Positions 12,083-22,735 of a stretch of 64,000 nt of DNA are shown in pieces (the stretch's first letter is position 1; every line of letters starts with the position of its first letter). A model generated the notes under the pieces. The model was not told where the DNA came from, did not search any database, and saw nothing but the letters and a program-made list of their open reading frames with translations. The stretch lies in the NCBI RefSeq assembly GCF_963678635.1, contig NC_087064.1, positions 22,432,509 to 22,496,508 on the forward strand. Direction: 5' to 3'. Made by a program: the position numbers and the translations under genes. This DNA is from Symsagittifera roscoffensis. Taxonomy: Eukaryota; Xenacoelomorpha; Acoela; Convolutidae.

Positions 12083-12209
12083 TTTCAAAGTTTTATCTTT
12101 TCAAAAAAAAAACGTTGAGCGTCATCAATTTCATATAGCAACAAATAATACGGCTTTATGAGACATCGCAATTATCATTTATTGCAAAATTTATTTGCTT
12201 CCTACTAAA

Positions 12210-13199
12210 ATGGATGGAAATGTTGTCATCAAAGTGGGATTTTGGATCCGGGAAGGAAAATGGAAAAAACTTCAGCTTGACAAGCTTGTCGCTAAACCCC
12301 AAACAAGTTATATGAAAAGCAAACAGACAGTTGTTACAGTTAAAGTCACCAACGCAGAAGACGTCAATAATTGTGACGTTATCGTGATCAAAAGAAATGA
12401 CAGACAGAATAGGGATAGTCAGATTATTCTGGAACGAATTCAATCATTGCCAGGAATTATTCAGCTGGACTCCGAAACCGACCAGATGATTTTGTTCAAC
12501 AGGAATCTTACTTTCAACAAGCTAAACTCGGTCGCCAGCGACCTGGAGCCTCTAAACGTTATGCCTTCTTTTATGGTTCAAAACACTAACCACGTAGAGC
12601 AATTGCTACAGCAGAACTCATTAGTTAAGTTCCCATTTATATGTAAGCCAAATAGTCTCAAAGCTAATGAAATGGACCATCAGATGCAAATAGCTTACAA
12701 CATGGACGAGTTAGAACGACTTGAAGTTAAGAGGTATCTGCTGCAACCACTGATCAGACATAAGGGACTCCTCAAGATCTTCGTGATTGGAAATGAATAT
12801 TATATCGGAGTACGACCCAGCATTGACGATTTCGTGGCACAAAGTCAGTGCAAGGAGTTCAATACTTTCATGGTGAAAACTCTGGAAAAAATAGGCGAAG
12901 AATTATCCAAGGACCTGATGCGACACGTGGACGAAAATGATGTTCTCAACTTGATAACAGTTCTGGGAAAAGAGTTCAACCTATCCTTGTACGGAGTGGA
13001 TCTGGTGATTTCAGAGGAAGGAACAGCATTCATCATAGACGTGAACATTTTCCCCGGCTACGCCGAAATGATATCGAAAAAGGGAATTGATTACGTGCAC
13101 GAAGCTTTCATGAACTTAGCAGTGAAAAAATTCAACGACAACGTCATCCACGATCCTCACAAATCATCTTTGAATTTGAAAACTGAAGATCCCAGATAG
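12210..13199 (+). CDS. ITPK1: Inositol-tetrakisphosphate 1-kinase-like protein (ATP-grasp)
   Basis: Intact 329-codon gene in one exon. The family phosphorylates inositol tri- and tetrakisphosphates with ATP in the cytosol, in the route to higher inositol polyphosphates. Family features in order: KVGFWIREGKWKKL at residues 8-21; KFPFICKP with Lys146; DHQMQIAYN with His157, matching the inositol-phosphate-binding His of the human enzyme; QPLIRHKGLLKIFVIGNEYY with Lys189; then LYGVDLVIS (Asp264) and IIDVNIFPGYAEM with Asp277 and Asn279, the metal ligands. A second His of the human site (in VAHG) is not conserved here, which may alter substrate choice. The start at ATG 12210 has a good context (AAAATGG) and aligns with the family N-terminus; in-frame codons upstream lack an ATG. 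The last ~20 residues are family-variable. The absence of introns suggests a retrocopy or lineage-specific intron loss; no poly-A tract or target duplication was found. Confidence 0.93.
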   Translation: MDGNVVIKVGFWIREGKWKKLQLDKLVAKPQTSYMKSKQTVVTVKVTNAEDVNNCDVIVIKRNDRQNRDSQIILERIQSLPGIIQLDSETDQMILFNRNLTFNKLNSVASDLEPLNVMPSFMVQNTNHVEQLLQQNSLVKFPFICKPNSLKANEMDHQMQIAYNMDELERLEVKRYLLQPLIRHKGLLKIFVIGNEYYIGVRPSIDDFVAQSQCKEFNTFMVKTLEKIGEELSKDLMRHVDENDVLNLITVLGKEFNLSLYGVDLVISEEGTAFIIDVNIFPGYAEMISKKGIDYVHEAFMNLAVKKFNDNVIHDPHKSSLNLKTEDPR

Positions 13200-15220
13200 C
13201 TGCATCAATTCATCGATTTTTTTTCTATTCAAAGTTTCTAACAATGGCGTGCTTAGAGGGTATAGCTCCATGAAATAGAATTTCCGAAAAATAGGGGACT
13301 ATTTTGCTTAACCATGTTATTGTGATTATGATTTTCGACTAAGAAAAGTATTGAATTCAAATTTAACCGCATATAATTAATTAGGAAAAACGAATCTTTT
13401 TATTTCTACCAAACTTAACAGTCAATTAGCTACAAACCTTGTCGTGAAACGGTGCCAAAAGGAGTTATATTTTTGTAAGTATAATTCTTACTGAGAGCTA
13501 ACACAACCCTTCCATCCACCATGTGGACCAAAACACGCTGTTGTCTTTCCAAATTGAATTTTTATTTTTACTTTTGAACTTGATGTATTTTTATTGTAAA
13601 TAGAATTTTAGCTAATTTAGTGTTAAACTTGAGATCTACTGAGGATCAACCTTTTTCAAGAATTCAATATGTTCATCTGATTATTCTTTTCTATTTTTGC
13701 AAATAGATAATACTCACACATGCCTCACACCTGAGGGTTTTGTCGTCAACTATCACAATTCAATCATGATAACTGTGCTAACTCATGTGTGGCTGTGCTC
13801 GACCTATGCTTCAACTGAGCTTGACTTATGGTTCGAACCTCTGACGTCAACTTTATGCTCGATTTAAAATTGCTTCTCGACCGTGGATCTTCAGTCTCAT
13901 AGTTTTTCCTGCTCACAGTTTTTCCTGCATTCTTTATTTTCCTTAAGTCAAAATAAAAAAATGCTCACACCAGCTTGGGCACATGCTTGTGTTACACGAA
14001 GAAATTCAATAGTTAAAAGTTCACACGAGTTTTGACATGTGACCGATGTGTAATCTCATAGCGAAGTTCCGCAGAGAGCAAACCGTCTGTTTGTCATGCA
14101 ACTTTTTTTGCTAACGGATAGGTTGGTGCAACTCTTTAGTAAGAAGTCGGATACTGATCCTAATCATATCATTATTTGCTGATATCAAGAGATCTATAGA
14201 AATATCGGAGAACAAGTTTATTGAGAGATCAACTTTATTCTGGTTTTTTGATTTCTGGTCCATCTCTTAAGGCAGCTTTACAATTATTATTTACGCATTA
14301 GTTTGATTATGATTCATCAATGAAAAACAATTCGCTATCATTTTTGAATGTCTCAAAAGCTAGGAAGTGATCATATAAACAACTCAGAAGAAGTTTCACT
14401 AATCCTCCGCTTACAAAAATTTCTAAATTATTTTGAAATTGATTATTTGGTATGTGGCTTCTACATAAGATATCTGTATCGAGTTAGACGATGTTTTTTG
14501 TTTCACATAGTTGGTGATTTCCGTAGTTTTGGTACTTATGAAGTTGCATTTGTGGTAGTAGGTCGATGAGGGAAATTGAATTCCTAATCGAGAGACAATG
14601 TATACGGTTTCACGAGGAGAGAGTGTATCAAAGCTCGTTTTCAATTACATTTATCTATAGTTTGCTCCCATTTTTTGTGTTTGAATGCATGGTGGTTCGT
14701 TAAAACATGAAACATCAATGCTGCCACTCATAAAATTGATTCTCGTTTTGTCTGTGTCGCTTAGAAGCTGCTGGCGAGAACAGTCTTTCACAACGTTTTT
14801 CAATGCTTGGATTATTTTGAGCGTTAATATGACCATAACGAGACCAAACTGTGCACTGGATGTTTTTTTGCAAAAGCTTTTGTTTTATGTATATTTGTTG
14901 CTCACAAAAAATAAATTCGAGTATATAGAATATCAACAGGAGTAATTATACAAAGCGGAAACGATGCCGACAATCTTTGAGCAGTCATCAGTTGAGCCGA
15001 AAAGGGTTGATTTTATAAAAAATTCCTTCAAAAAACTACAAAGAACAACGCTTGCAACTATCATAAAAACTGCTTGCAGCAAAAAAAATCCCTGGTAGGG
15101 CATCTAAACAGAAGAAAATTTAAGCAGAAAAATGAGAACTCGACTACTGAATTTTTTACTGCAAAAATTTTTCAATTTCACTCATAGTGAAAAAATCTCA
15201 ACTTAAGAAAAAAGACGAAA
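13200..15220. other. Intergenic; dispersed repeat, otherwise featureless
   Basis: Holds copy 2 of the dispersed repeat (13,590-13,900). Several 60-86 codon open frames overlap on both strands at 14.3-14.95 kb, but none shows a domain or consistent coding character. Confidence 0.45.
13590..13900 (+). repeat. Dispersed repeat, copy 2 (pairs with 5950-6330)
   Basis: Collinear diverged match to 5,950-6,330, with shared CTGAGG.TTTTGTC, ATGATAACTGTGCT, TCGACCTATG and CTTGACTT. Confidence 0.4.
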
Positions 15221-15780
15221 AGCACAGCCACTAGCATAAAGCAAGCTTTTAGTATATTCTGGGCGTATACAAAGCCAGCAACTCGTGGTTAGACATCAAT
15301 TGATCTGAAACCAAAAAAAATCACCAAGAAAATTTTTGTCATAAATATACTTGAAAAAATTCAACAATTTATTTGAAAATACGCAAAACTCAATCTCAGA
15401 AACAAACGAGTAACACAAAAAGTTTAAATGTTTTACGGGCGTTCTTAAACCACAACACGAGGTTAGATGCCAAATGATCCAAAAACCATAAAATCATGAA
15501 AATGTCCTTAAATACTTGAAAAAAAAAATTGTATACATTTTTGGAATTACGAAAAAACGAGAAAAAAAACTCAATCTCAGTAAAAAAAAACGAGAAGCAC
15601 AACCACTAGCATTAAACAATTATTGATATTATTCAAGCGTTAACCAGGTGACAACACATGGTTGGATGCCAATTGATGCGAGAACAAAAAAACCCAATGA
15701 AATTTTTGAGATAAAAAACTTCTCGAGTTTTGACTTTTTAATTCTATCTGCCCTAATTTATTGAAAAATATTGAATTCAT
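15221..15780 (+). repeat. Three diverged ~187-bp tandem units
   Basis: Unit starts at 15221, about 15410 and 15596. Shared blocks are AGCACARCCACTAGCATWAA, GTTAGATGCCAAWTGATC and ACTCAATCTCAG, in the same order. Units are clearly diverged, so the array is old. No coding potential. Confidence 0.55.
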
Positions 15781-16162
15781 ATCCATTAGTCAATGTAAAA
15801 TAAAGTCACTAAAATGACATCAAAATTTGACGCGATTTTATCTATATTTAGGCCGCCGAATAAAATAAGTCAAAACAAAAAAAATATTCAAAAAAAAACC
15901 GAAATATACCAGTCAGGGTCAGTACAAAAGATAATCAATGACACTTTAGACTTCAAGAGCGTGCTATAGATTTTTGTTGTTTAGGCTTTATAGCAACTGT
16001 AGTGTTGAATTAAAATGTGTTTTTATAAACTTTCTATCATTTTGCGATTAGTTAGCTTATTGTAGAGACTTTTTCTGCAGTGGTCAGCAAACATTTGCCG
16101 ACTTCTGATGACATACTTCTTTGAGTTGGATTTCACGTGTGGGAAATCGATAATCGCATATC
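15781..16162. other. Intergenic, nothing recognised
   Basis: AT-rich, with no open frame, repeat or RNA signal worth naming. Confidence 0.4.
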
Positions 16163-16335
16163 CGATATATATGATTTCTAAGACGGATTAAGCAAAAAGT
16201 TCCGTTAGTTTTGTTACGAAAGTCGGAACAAAAAAACTCGTTTTTACTAATTACATTTTTTGCGTTTTCACTGCTCCATAGACCTTAAAAGGCAGTCGGA
16301 ACCTTCGGGGCTTCGCTTTGAAACGAGCAGTCTTA
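16163..16335 (+). mobile_element. Helentron-like repeat, copy D (rearranged, 3' end)
   Basis: The 3' 80 bp match copies A-C: CTGCTCCATAGACCTTAAAAGGCAGTCGG-type block, hairpin, GAGCAGTCTTA. The left part (TTTCTAAGACGGATTAA and ACGAAAGTCGGAACAA) is in the opposite orientation, so this is a truncated, internally inverted copy. Confidence 0.5.
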
Positions 16336-16724
16336 TTTCTATTTCTGCTAAATTTTTTGACAAAAACCTTTCAGTAAATAAGAATTTCTATTGATTCTGA
16401 TTGGTTGAAAATCTTTCATCATTCGGACCCTCCTTAGGAGAAAAGCCCTCGAATCAGGTAACCTCAGATAACCAATCGCACAAAAACGCTTTATTTCAAA
16501 AAACCCAAGGGCTCTGTACCACTCAGTCGGAGGGTGATGGTCCAACGTGCCGAAGTAAAAGTGTGCCTGAAAGCAAAGAAAAATTGTGAAATTAGATAAT
16601 TTTTTCGGTCAAATATGGACTTCTCCGATTCAATCACGATTCAGTTTTAATCAAATTAAACTTTTGCTTTGACTTGAACTTCAACTCTAGTCTCAGGAAT
16701 AATTTCTTCTCCCAATGGGTTTTT

Positions 16725-16901
16725 TCAGAAGTTTGTTTCGGCTCCAAAGCCAGTTTTATTCAGCTGGAGAAATTTTTGCTTTAGAGCAACTATATTGCTC
16801 GCATTTGTTCTCTTCAATCGCCTTGTTTTTTTTATTCGTTCATCTATCAGCTGAACTCCTTCCATTTCTTTATTCGTATTGCCGAAATCAGAATGTAATT
16901 C
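16725..16901 (-). CDS. Probable terminal exon of a coiled-coil protein gene
   Basis: On the minus strand an acceptor (TTTGGCTGTTCAG) ends at 16902. It opens a phase-0 exon of 58 codons plus a TGA stop at 16725-16727. The product starts ELHSDFGNTNKEMEGVQL and continues with a Lys/Arg-rich stretch (IDERIKKTRRLKR) and VALKQKFLQL. The preceding exon candidate (17712-17889) also ends in phase 0, so the two join without a shift. Helical, charged composition fits a coiled coil, but this segment is less regular than the other two. No poly-A signal was recognised close downstream. The protein family is not identified. Confidence 0.35.
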   Translation of the reverse strand, partial: ELHSDFGNTNKEMEGVQLIDERIKKTRRLKRTNASNIVALKQKFLQLNKTGFGAETNF

Positions 16902-17162
16902 CTGAACAGCCAAATTAGAAATTAAACTCGCATCAGGGCAAAGCTGTGACAGTTCCATTCTACATCTTTGAAACAGTTTTTGGAAACGTCAATTTATGGA
17001 AAACAATATAAAAAAATTAGAAAAATGTTTTTTTTTTGGATTTTTGAAGCCCCCTCCTCCTGAGCCTAGTAACCTAACAATAACACCAAATATCTTGCCT
17101 CAATACAGTTTAGAATGATTCATGAGCGCATTAAATAGATGCTCACACGTTAATAGCTCGAC

Positions 17163-17413
17163 TTATATCGCGCGTTAATTGTCCCAAATTAGCCAAATTT
17201 GCCATTTTAAACCCCCATTTCATTTTGAAAAATGATCTCAGGTAAAGGTAAAGTATCTTTCTGAATACGAGTTTAAGGCATCAAGGGCTTTCAGATGGTA
17301 TAGAAAAAAGAAGTTCAAAAATCGCTGAATAAAAAGTCGAAAATGATCCTTGGAGAGCAAAACCACCCCGAGCACAAATATTCCGTCACTTTCTTGAAAT
17401 GTCGGAACAACAA
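17163..17413 (-). mobile_element. Helentron-like repeat, copy E (5' part, inverted)
   Basis: Reverse-strand copy from the 5' end (TTGTTCCGACATTTC at 17413) to the palindrome region (ATCGCGCGTTAATTGTCCC near 17165). The 3' half with the terminal hairpin is missing. Confidence 0.5.
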
Positions 17414-17711
17414 GAATTTAACACTTAGTTAACTAAAACGGGCAAAACATCATGAATGAAGTGTCGAGAGAGTTGAGCTAAAATCCAATCAAATAGTTTT
17501 AATTCATTGATTCTTTGATTTCAATCGTTAACTGTCAGTACGAAAAAGGGCCCTAATCGCTGCTTCGGTGCATATAAAAAAACAGTCCCATACAAAACAG
17601 TCCAAATAAAAAATAGTCCAGAAAATCATGAAATGAAGAAAAGTAAACAGTACAATACAAAACAGTCCGGGAGTGTAAGGAAGGGGGAATGAAGATATCT
17701 TGTGGGCATAC

Positions 17712-17889
17712 TTGAATTCCCCGTTTCAGTGTATCTATCCTGACTTCATACTCTGTTTTAGTGCTCTCAAACTCTGCAGCCAAATCAGTGCACCCCCTCA
17801 TTTGACTTAGTCTCGTCTCAAATTTTGTCTTCTGGGTCTCAAAGAAGCTGTTTGTTTTGTCCAATTTCACACGGGCAGCTGACAACTCC
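17712..17889 (-). CDS. Coiled-coil exon of a split gene
   Basis: On the minus strand a strong acceptor (TTTGATTTTCTTCAG) and a donor (CAA/GTATGC) bound a 178-bp exon. It supplies the last base of a codon followed by 59 codons and ends in phase 0. It reads ELSAARVKLDKTNSFFETQK, continues with RLSQMRGCTD and AAEFESTKTEYEV, and ends DTLKRGIQ. The heptad-like spacing of Leu/Phe/Val with Glu/Lys flanks is typical of long coiled coils of cytoskeletal or centrosomal proteins; I cannot name the family. The first base completes an AG overhang left by the exon at 37128-37323, and the end phase fits 16725-16901. It is GC-richer than its surroundings. The intron upstream would be about 19 kb and contain the Polinton. 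Confidence 0.55.
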
Positions 17890-19199
17890 CTGAAGAAAAT
17901 CAAATTGTATAATTTTCAAACCTTATGACCAATCAGTTCGTTCAGTGGCACGTACAAAAACTTTCAGATGGAGGACAAGTTTTTGAAAAATTTGGAGGAC
18001 CGTTTTGATTCTTTTCTGAGTCAACCATTCGTTTTGATTCTTCTCTGAAGAAATGTCTCTGATGTTTGAAGATTTTTAAATAGACTGAACTTGAAGAATT
18101 ACATTTTTACTCCCGTGGACTCAAAATTTGTTGACACAACGGGCACCGTAGGTGACTTAAAAAATGTACCAGATTCATGGGCCAAAAATTGACACATGCA
18201 ATTCAGCCCCCTCTAAGGACAAGGACAAGCAAAAATTTTTCAATTTAAAATATATACAATACTACGAATGGTATTTTTAAGCTTGCTTCTTTTTCCATAT
18301 ATATATCTTCAAGAAAGAAAGTTTCTCAGAATTCTAATGTCCTGCTTTATTACTTTTGGACAAAGATTTTTTGTTACTATTTCAGCCTAACTTTATTTGA
18401 TTTATAAGTTACATTTATTATAGTTACAAGGTAAAAACTATAAGATACAATTATGTTTCAAAGTAATGACGCTTTTAAAAATGTAGTTTTTTGCAAGAAT
18501 TGAGCGTACAAAAATAATCTCCGTTTTTCTAAATTTGTTTTTAATAAACAAAACTGCTCGAATCGGTCGAAGCCCTGTTTTTCCGACTGCATTTAGATGC
18601 CTATGAAAAAAATTTGTGGACTTGATGAAAATCCTTCCTTACATTCTATGTTACGTACAAAGTGATGCATTTAGAGTCGAGTACCTTTTTATTAGGACTC
18701 AAAAGCTTGCCTTATGCCATTTCGAATAATCGTTGCTCCTGCTTTAACAGCACGAAACTTGTCGCGCGTTTATGATCCCCCAATTGGACAAAATTGCAAT
18801 TTTCAAATTTCCATTATTTTACAGAAAAGATTACAAGAAGAGGTTTAGAAACATCAAGTTAAGCGCATGTCAATAATTTTCAGTTAGTATAAAAATTTGT
18901 TTAAAAATCAGCTGAAAAGTCGATAGAAAGAAAAGAGTCCATACAAAAGTGGTCTGAAGAAAAGAGTCCATACACAACATAAACATTACAGCTTTTTTCA
19001 AAAGTTGCAACAACCAATTAGTTTTCAGAACAGCACGCGCAGTTTTACATTTTTTTTGAGAAGAGGAGTTTCTAAAATTTTTTTGAAAGTGCTCGAATCT
19101 CAATGAAGCCTGGATTATTTTAATCTCGAATCGTTTCATTTTTTGATGGTCAAAATTTGTGAAAAGTTTTGATCGCATAGTCGTTTTCTACGGCTATTG
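17890..19199. other. Intron or intergenic sequence, no gene seen
   Basis: If the coiled-coil gene model is right this is intron. A 102-codon minus-strand open frame (18870-19178) has no domain and is low-complexity. A short AAAGAGTCCATACA repeat occurs at 18,933-18,976. Confidence 0.4.
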
Positions 19200-19361
19200 T
19201 GGTTGGTCTTAAAATGGATTATAATGTTACTATTTTTCGAAACAATAAAAATCATTATAATCAGTTAAAATCGATTACAATCGAATATTTTTGTTTAAAA
19301 ATTTTTCTCAAATTTTATTGAATTATGGGGTTTCCCCTTTCTCACATTTTATTGAATTATG

Positions 19362-19710
19362 GGGGGGGGGTCCCCCTTTGAACTATCTTGAGATATCCAA
19401 TTTTGGTGACGGAGCCTAAGAACTTTCTAAAGGCGCCTTTGGTGCCAATATATACTAATTTTGAAGGGGGAGAGCGCGCCAAATAAACGCGATTTTTAGA
19501 TCAAAATTTTCCAAAAATTGTATAAAAACGCCTTTTTTGGCCTGCTCGTAATTTCGCCTGCGGCGCAGAAAATTTGATCAAAACGGGTTCTAATAGTGAT
19601 TTAGGGTAGCTCAGAAAATTAATTTGGTCAATCTAAAAAAAAATCTACAAAATTTTCTATTTTTTTTTGAAAATCAGCCCACTCTCGAGAAAATACTAGA
19701 TCCGCCCCTG
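19362..19710 (+). mobile_element. hAT-like short element, 3' end intact
   Basis: Ends CTAGATCCGCCCCTG at 19710, the inverted complement of the family 5' end CAGGGGCGGAT. Interior landmarks shared with other copies are CTAAAGGCGCCTTTGG, ATACTAATTTTGA, GAGCGCGCCAAA, CTGCGGCGCAGAAAATTTG and TTTGGTCRACCTAAAAAAA. The 5' terminus is not visible. No transposase. Confidence 0.55.
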
Positions 19711-19964
19711 GTTGATGGCAATTTGCAATTTTTGGGCGTTGGTGACACAATTTTTTGTAAAAACTTGTAAAAACTTGAACCTTGACGTTGGAACAATTTA
19801 GTCCATTGTTTTCACCGAGAGAGCTAAAATATGACAGGAGTGAAGCTTTCGCCTTGTTTTAGGCCTTTTAATCGCATTAGTTGTGTTTTTCGTGGGAATA
19901 CTTTAATAAAAGATCAATTTTTGCGATTTTCACTTTTAATGCGAATAATACTCCTATTTAGTCT

Positions 19965-20016
19965 TTACCACTTTTTGAACTAGAAAAGTCCCTAGAAAGT
20001 CCTAGATCCGCCCCTG
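19965..20016 (+). mobile_element. hAT-like 3'-end fragment
   Basis: Only the terminal part, ending TCCTAGATCCGCCCCTG at 20016, is recognisable. Confidence 0.45.
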
Positions 20017-20594
20017 CTCATAGTTTTAACTTACATTAACCTTGTCTTTTACTGTATTTTCATGCAGAATAGCTAAATTATAATCCATGATAATTAATTT
20101 TTTTTGTGAGATAATTTTTTGATAGAAAAAGGGATTATAATCTGTGTTAATAGATTATAAGAGATTTTCGGAAAAACTATAATCAATTATAACTGATTAT
20201 AACTTATTAAAATTTCACCAAAAATGTTATCATTATAAATAGCTCAAACATCTAAAATTGGCGCTTATAATTAATTATAATTTTGCTAAAAGTATGTTTA
20301 TAATTATAGTATAATCGATTATTTTCTCTTTTTACTGAGTGCGGGGATGCTCTTGGCGTTTAACAACGTATTTAGGCTATTCAATTCATGCAAGCTAATT
20401 GCAACTGCCAAACAAGTTGCCCCCAATCAAATAAGAACAATTTCTAGTTAAAAAGTCGAAGCATGCCTGAAAGAAAAACCACACGGAGCACAAATATTTT
20501 TATTGAGCTAATTACATTAACTAGATAATTGGGAACAATGAGTTGATTAACTAATTAGGAGCAATGACTTTATTACTCAAAAAACTGTTAAGTT

Positions 20595-20735
20595 CAGGGG
20601 CGGATCTAGGATTTTATCGAGGGGCAGCGTATTTTCGAGATAATTCGAAAAATTCGTCGACGTTTTTTTAGGTCGAGCAAATTGATTTTCGGAGCTCTCC
20701 CAAATCAAGTTTAATGGTTCTATCCAAAATGATAT
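20595..20735 (-). mobile_element. hAT-like fragment, inverted
   Basis: Starts CAGGGGCGGATCTAGGA at 20595 and continues with the inverted 3' interior (ATTTTATCGAGGGG, TAGGTCGAGCAAATTGATTT, GGAGCTCTCCCAAA). The other end is lost. A 76-codon open frame across it is an accident of the repeat. Confidence 0.5.
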
Positions 20736-20835
20736 ACAGATTTTGAAAATGGATTTGAAGATTTTAATAACGTTGAAGCTTTTATGAAATTTCATGAGGT
20801 ACTGCATGCTAACTTGATAAAGTTCTTACCAGAAA

Positions 20836-21480
20836 AGTTTATCAAAATTAAAAAACAGAAGCACTGGATAACAAATCAAATTAAAAAGTCAGCAGTAAAA
20901 AACAACTTACTTGTCATAAAAAAGTAACAAAACCTCGTGAAAAGTATAAACAACAAGCTAATTCTGTGGAAAGATTAGTCAACCAGCAAAAATATGAAAT
21001 TCTATCAGGAAAAAACTCAAAATAACGCTAAGAAAAACAACAGACCAACTTTCCACTTCAATCACGAGTTTGCTAGAGGAAACCATCAGCACTCAAAACT
21101 AATAGTTTGGACACAGAAGAAGTTCAAAACATGTTTTTTAGCTCTGAAAGTGAAACGTTAGTTCAGAAAACTAACGTTACTTCGAAAAACCAAAACTATC
21201 AAAAACAATTACAATCAATGTTTTTGGCAAACATCTTGCCTCGCGAGGTTGAGTTATCATTAGATAAAAGCAAAAAAAGATAAGGCATAGATTGCTTTGA
21301 GCTCAACAACTTCTTTCCAAAAAATGCAAACCGATCGTTCCAGTCCTAACCAGGTTAATTCAAAAAGTTAACTTCCAGTCCTAACTACAGGACTATTTTA
21401 AAACAATAGGAATAATAAAGTGCAGTTATCACTCCTACTTGCCAAATAAACTCATCGCAAAATTTTCTGGTCCACATGAA
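20836..21480 (+). pseudogene. LINE fragment (region before and into RT)
   Basis: Frame-broken coding text reads KHWITNQIKKSAVKNNLL, EKYKQQANSVERLVNQQK and FLANILPREVELSLDKSK, followed by GIDCFELNNFF. The pattern K.WIT..I..S...KN.L, then Y..Y.N.L..L...K, then IL...VE..L...K is the linker between endonuclease and RT in non-LTR retrotransposons. Several stops and shifts make it non-functional. It could belong to the same family as 10365-10860 but the segments do not overlap, so this cannot be tested here. Confidence 0.45.
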
Positions 21481-22333
21481 AACGTTTTATAAAACTGATG
21501 ACCATTACACGATAATGAGTAGAAATTACCGAAAATCAGTTTTTAAAGAAAAGAATGAAAAAATTACTTAACAAAATAACTTGATAGTAAAAAAAATTAC
21601 AACCAAAAAAAGTTCCCTTCTGTATTGGATGATGTTCATAAACTGTCCTTAAAACATTGGGAATTCCTTGGTGAATGGCAATTAGGCAATTAAGGCGCAA
21701 AACTTGTGTCGACAACCTGTTCAGCCGAAACCAAAACTGCTGTCATATTAAAATTTTGAGCCTTAAAGTTTTCAAAAATTCTACGACCCATCCATATTGA
21801 AACATAGAAATGCATAAAAAACTGTTTTGCTCTCAAAGCTACGCAATTAAACAAAAAATTATTGAAAATCTGGCTTGGTATTTTTTTAAACAAAATATCG
21901 AACTTTAAATTAGGTTTAAACTGTTTCGATCAAAACAAATAAATGTGTTTTGGAAAATAAACCTATATAAAACCGAACTAAATGACATAACAAGTAATTT
22001 AAACAATACCAAATGAACTGATGGAAACTGAGAAAAAAACTAAAAATTAAAAAAAAATTAAATACTTTTTTGACAAATTTAATTTTAGAAAAGACTACTG
22101 CCTGAAACAAACTCTACCTAGGAGCAACCAATCCGAAATTTCTGTGAGCAAAGTTTTGTACGGGAAAAAATTAACTAATCGGTTGAAACACTCGTAACAA
22201 TCAAAATAAAAAAACCACTTACACTGTGTTTCTAGTATCTAGTTTAATACGTACTACCGAAATATTAATCATATGTTACATCAAGATTACATTAAGAGTT
22301 TCTACTACTCGAATAAAGATCATACATATTATT
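21481..22333. other. Intron or intergenic, nothing recognised
   Basis: AT-rich. Short open frames of 60-70 codons on the minus strand lack any domain. It may be the unrecognisable remainder of the LINE copy to its left. Confidence 0.35.
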
Positions 22334-22735
22334 CAGGGGCGGATTTAGGAGGGGGGCGGGGAGGCGGACGCCCCCCCCCCCCCCCCCTTCCTCAGGGATT
22401 CGAACCCCTGCCAACCCAAAGGGTCCCCCCTTTGGTACTTTTTAAGAAATCAATTTTTGGCCGACCGACCCTAAAAATTTTCTAAAGGCGCCTTGGGCGC
22501 CAATATATACTAATTTTGAGGGGGAGCGCGCGCCAAAAAAAAACGCGTTTTTTTGTCAAAACTTTCCAAAAAGTGCCCAAAAACGGCTTTTTTGACCTGC
22601 TTTTTCAAAAAATTTTGCCTGCGGCGCAGAAAATTTGGCCAAAACAGGGTCTTTTTACTGCTTTGGGAGAGCTTGGAAAATCAATCTGATCGACCTAAAA
22701 AAAAAAAGGTCGTCAAAGTTTTCGAATAAATGCAG
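22334..22735 (+). mobile_element. hAT-like short element, 5' end intact
   Basis: Starts CAGGGGCGGATTTAGGA at 22334, with a long C tract at 22371-22388. The shared interior follows: CCAACCCAAAGGGTCCCCC, GGCCGACCGACCCTAAA, CTAAAGGCGCCTTGGGCGCC, GAGCGCGCGCCAAAA and GCCTGCGGCGCAGAAAA. The 3' terminus is missing. With copies that have the other end it defines ~17-bp TIRs (CAGGGGCGGATCTAGGA). hAT assignment is from TIR style only; no 8-bp target duplication could be checked because no copy has both ends. Confidence 0.55.

Larger units (their letters stand above)
19200..20335. repeat. ATTATAATC-rich repeat split by hAT-like insertions
   Basis: Motifs of the type GATTATAATC and TTATAATTGATTATAA cluster at 19,208-19,290 and again at 20,135-20,325. 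The space between is filled by the hAT-like pieces ending at 19710 and 20016. The two clusters are probably one older repeat interrupted by insertions. The motif is nearly self-complementary, so it can form many small hairpins. Confidence 0.4.

Noticed and set aside
16348-16589. Region open on both strands (62 and 65 codons)
   Set aside because: Neither product shows a domain; probably part of an unrecognised repeat or 3' UTR of the coiled-coil gene.
18870-19178. 102-codon minus-strand open frame
   Set aside because: Low-complexity Phe/Lys-rich product, no splice-bounded coding structure.
22394-22412. Perfect-looking tRNA T-arm/B box (GGTTCGAATCC on minus) in the hAT-like element
   Set aside because: No A box or cloverleaf at the right distance, and the other copy has GTCGAATCC within a C/G-rich palindrome; chance.
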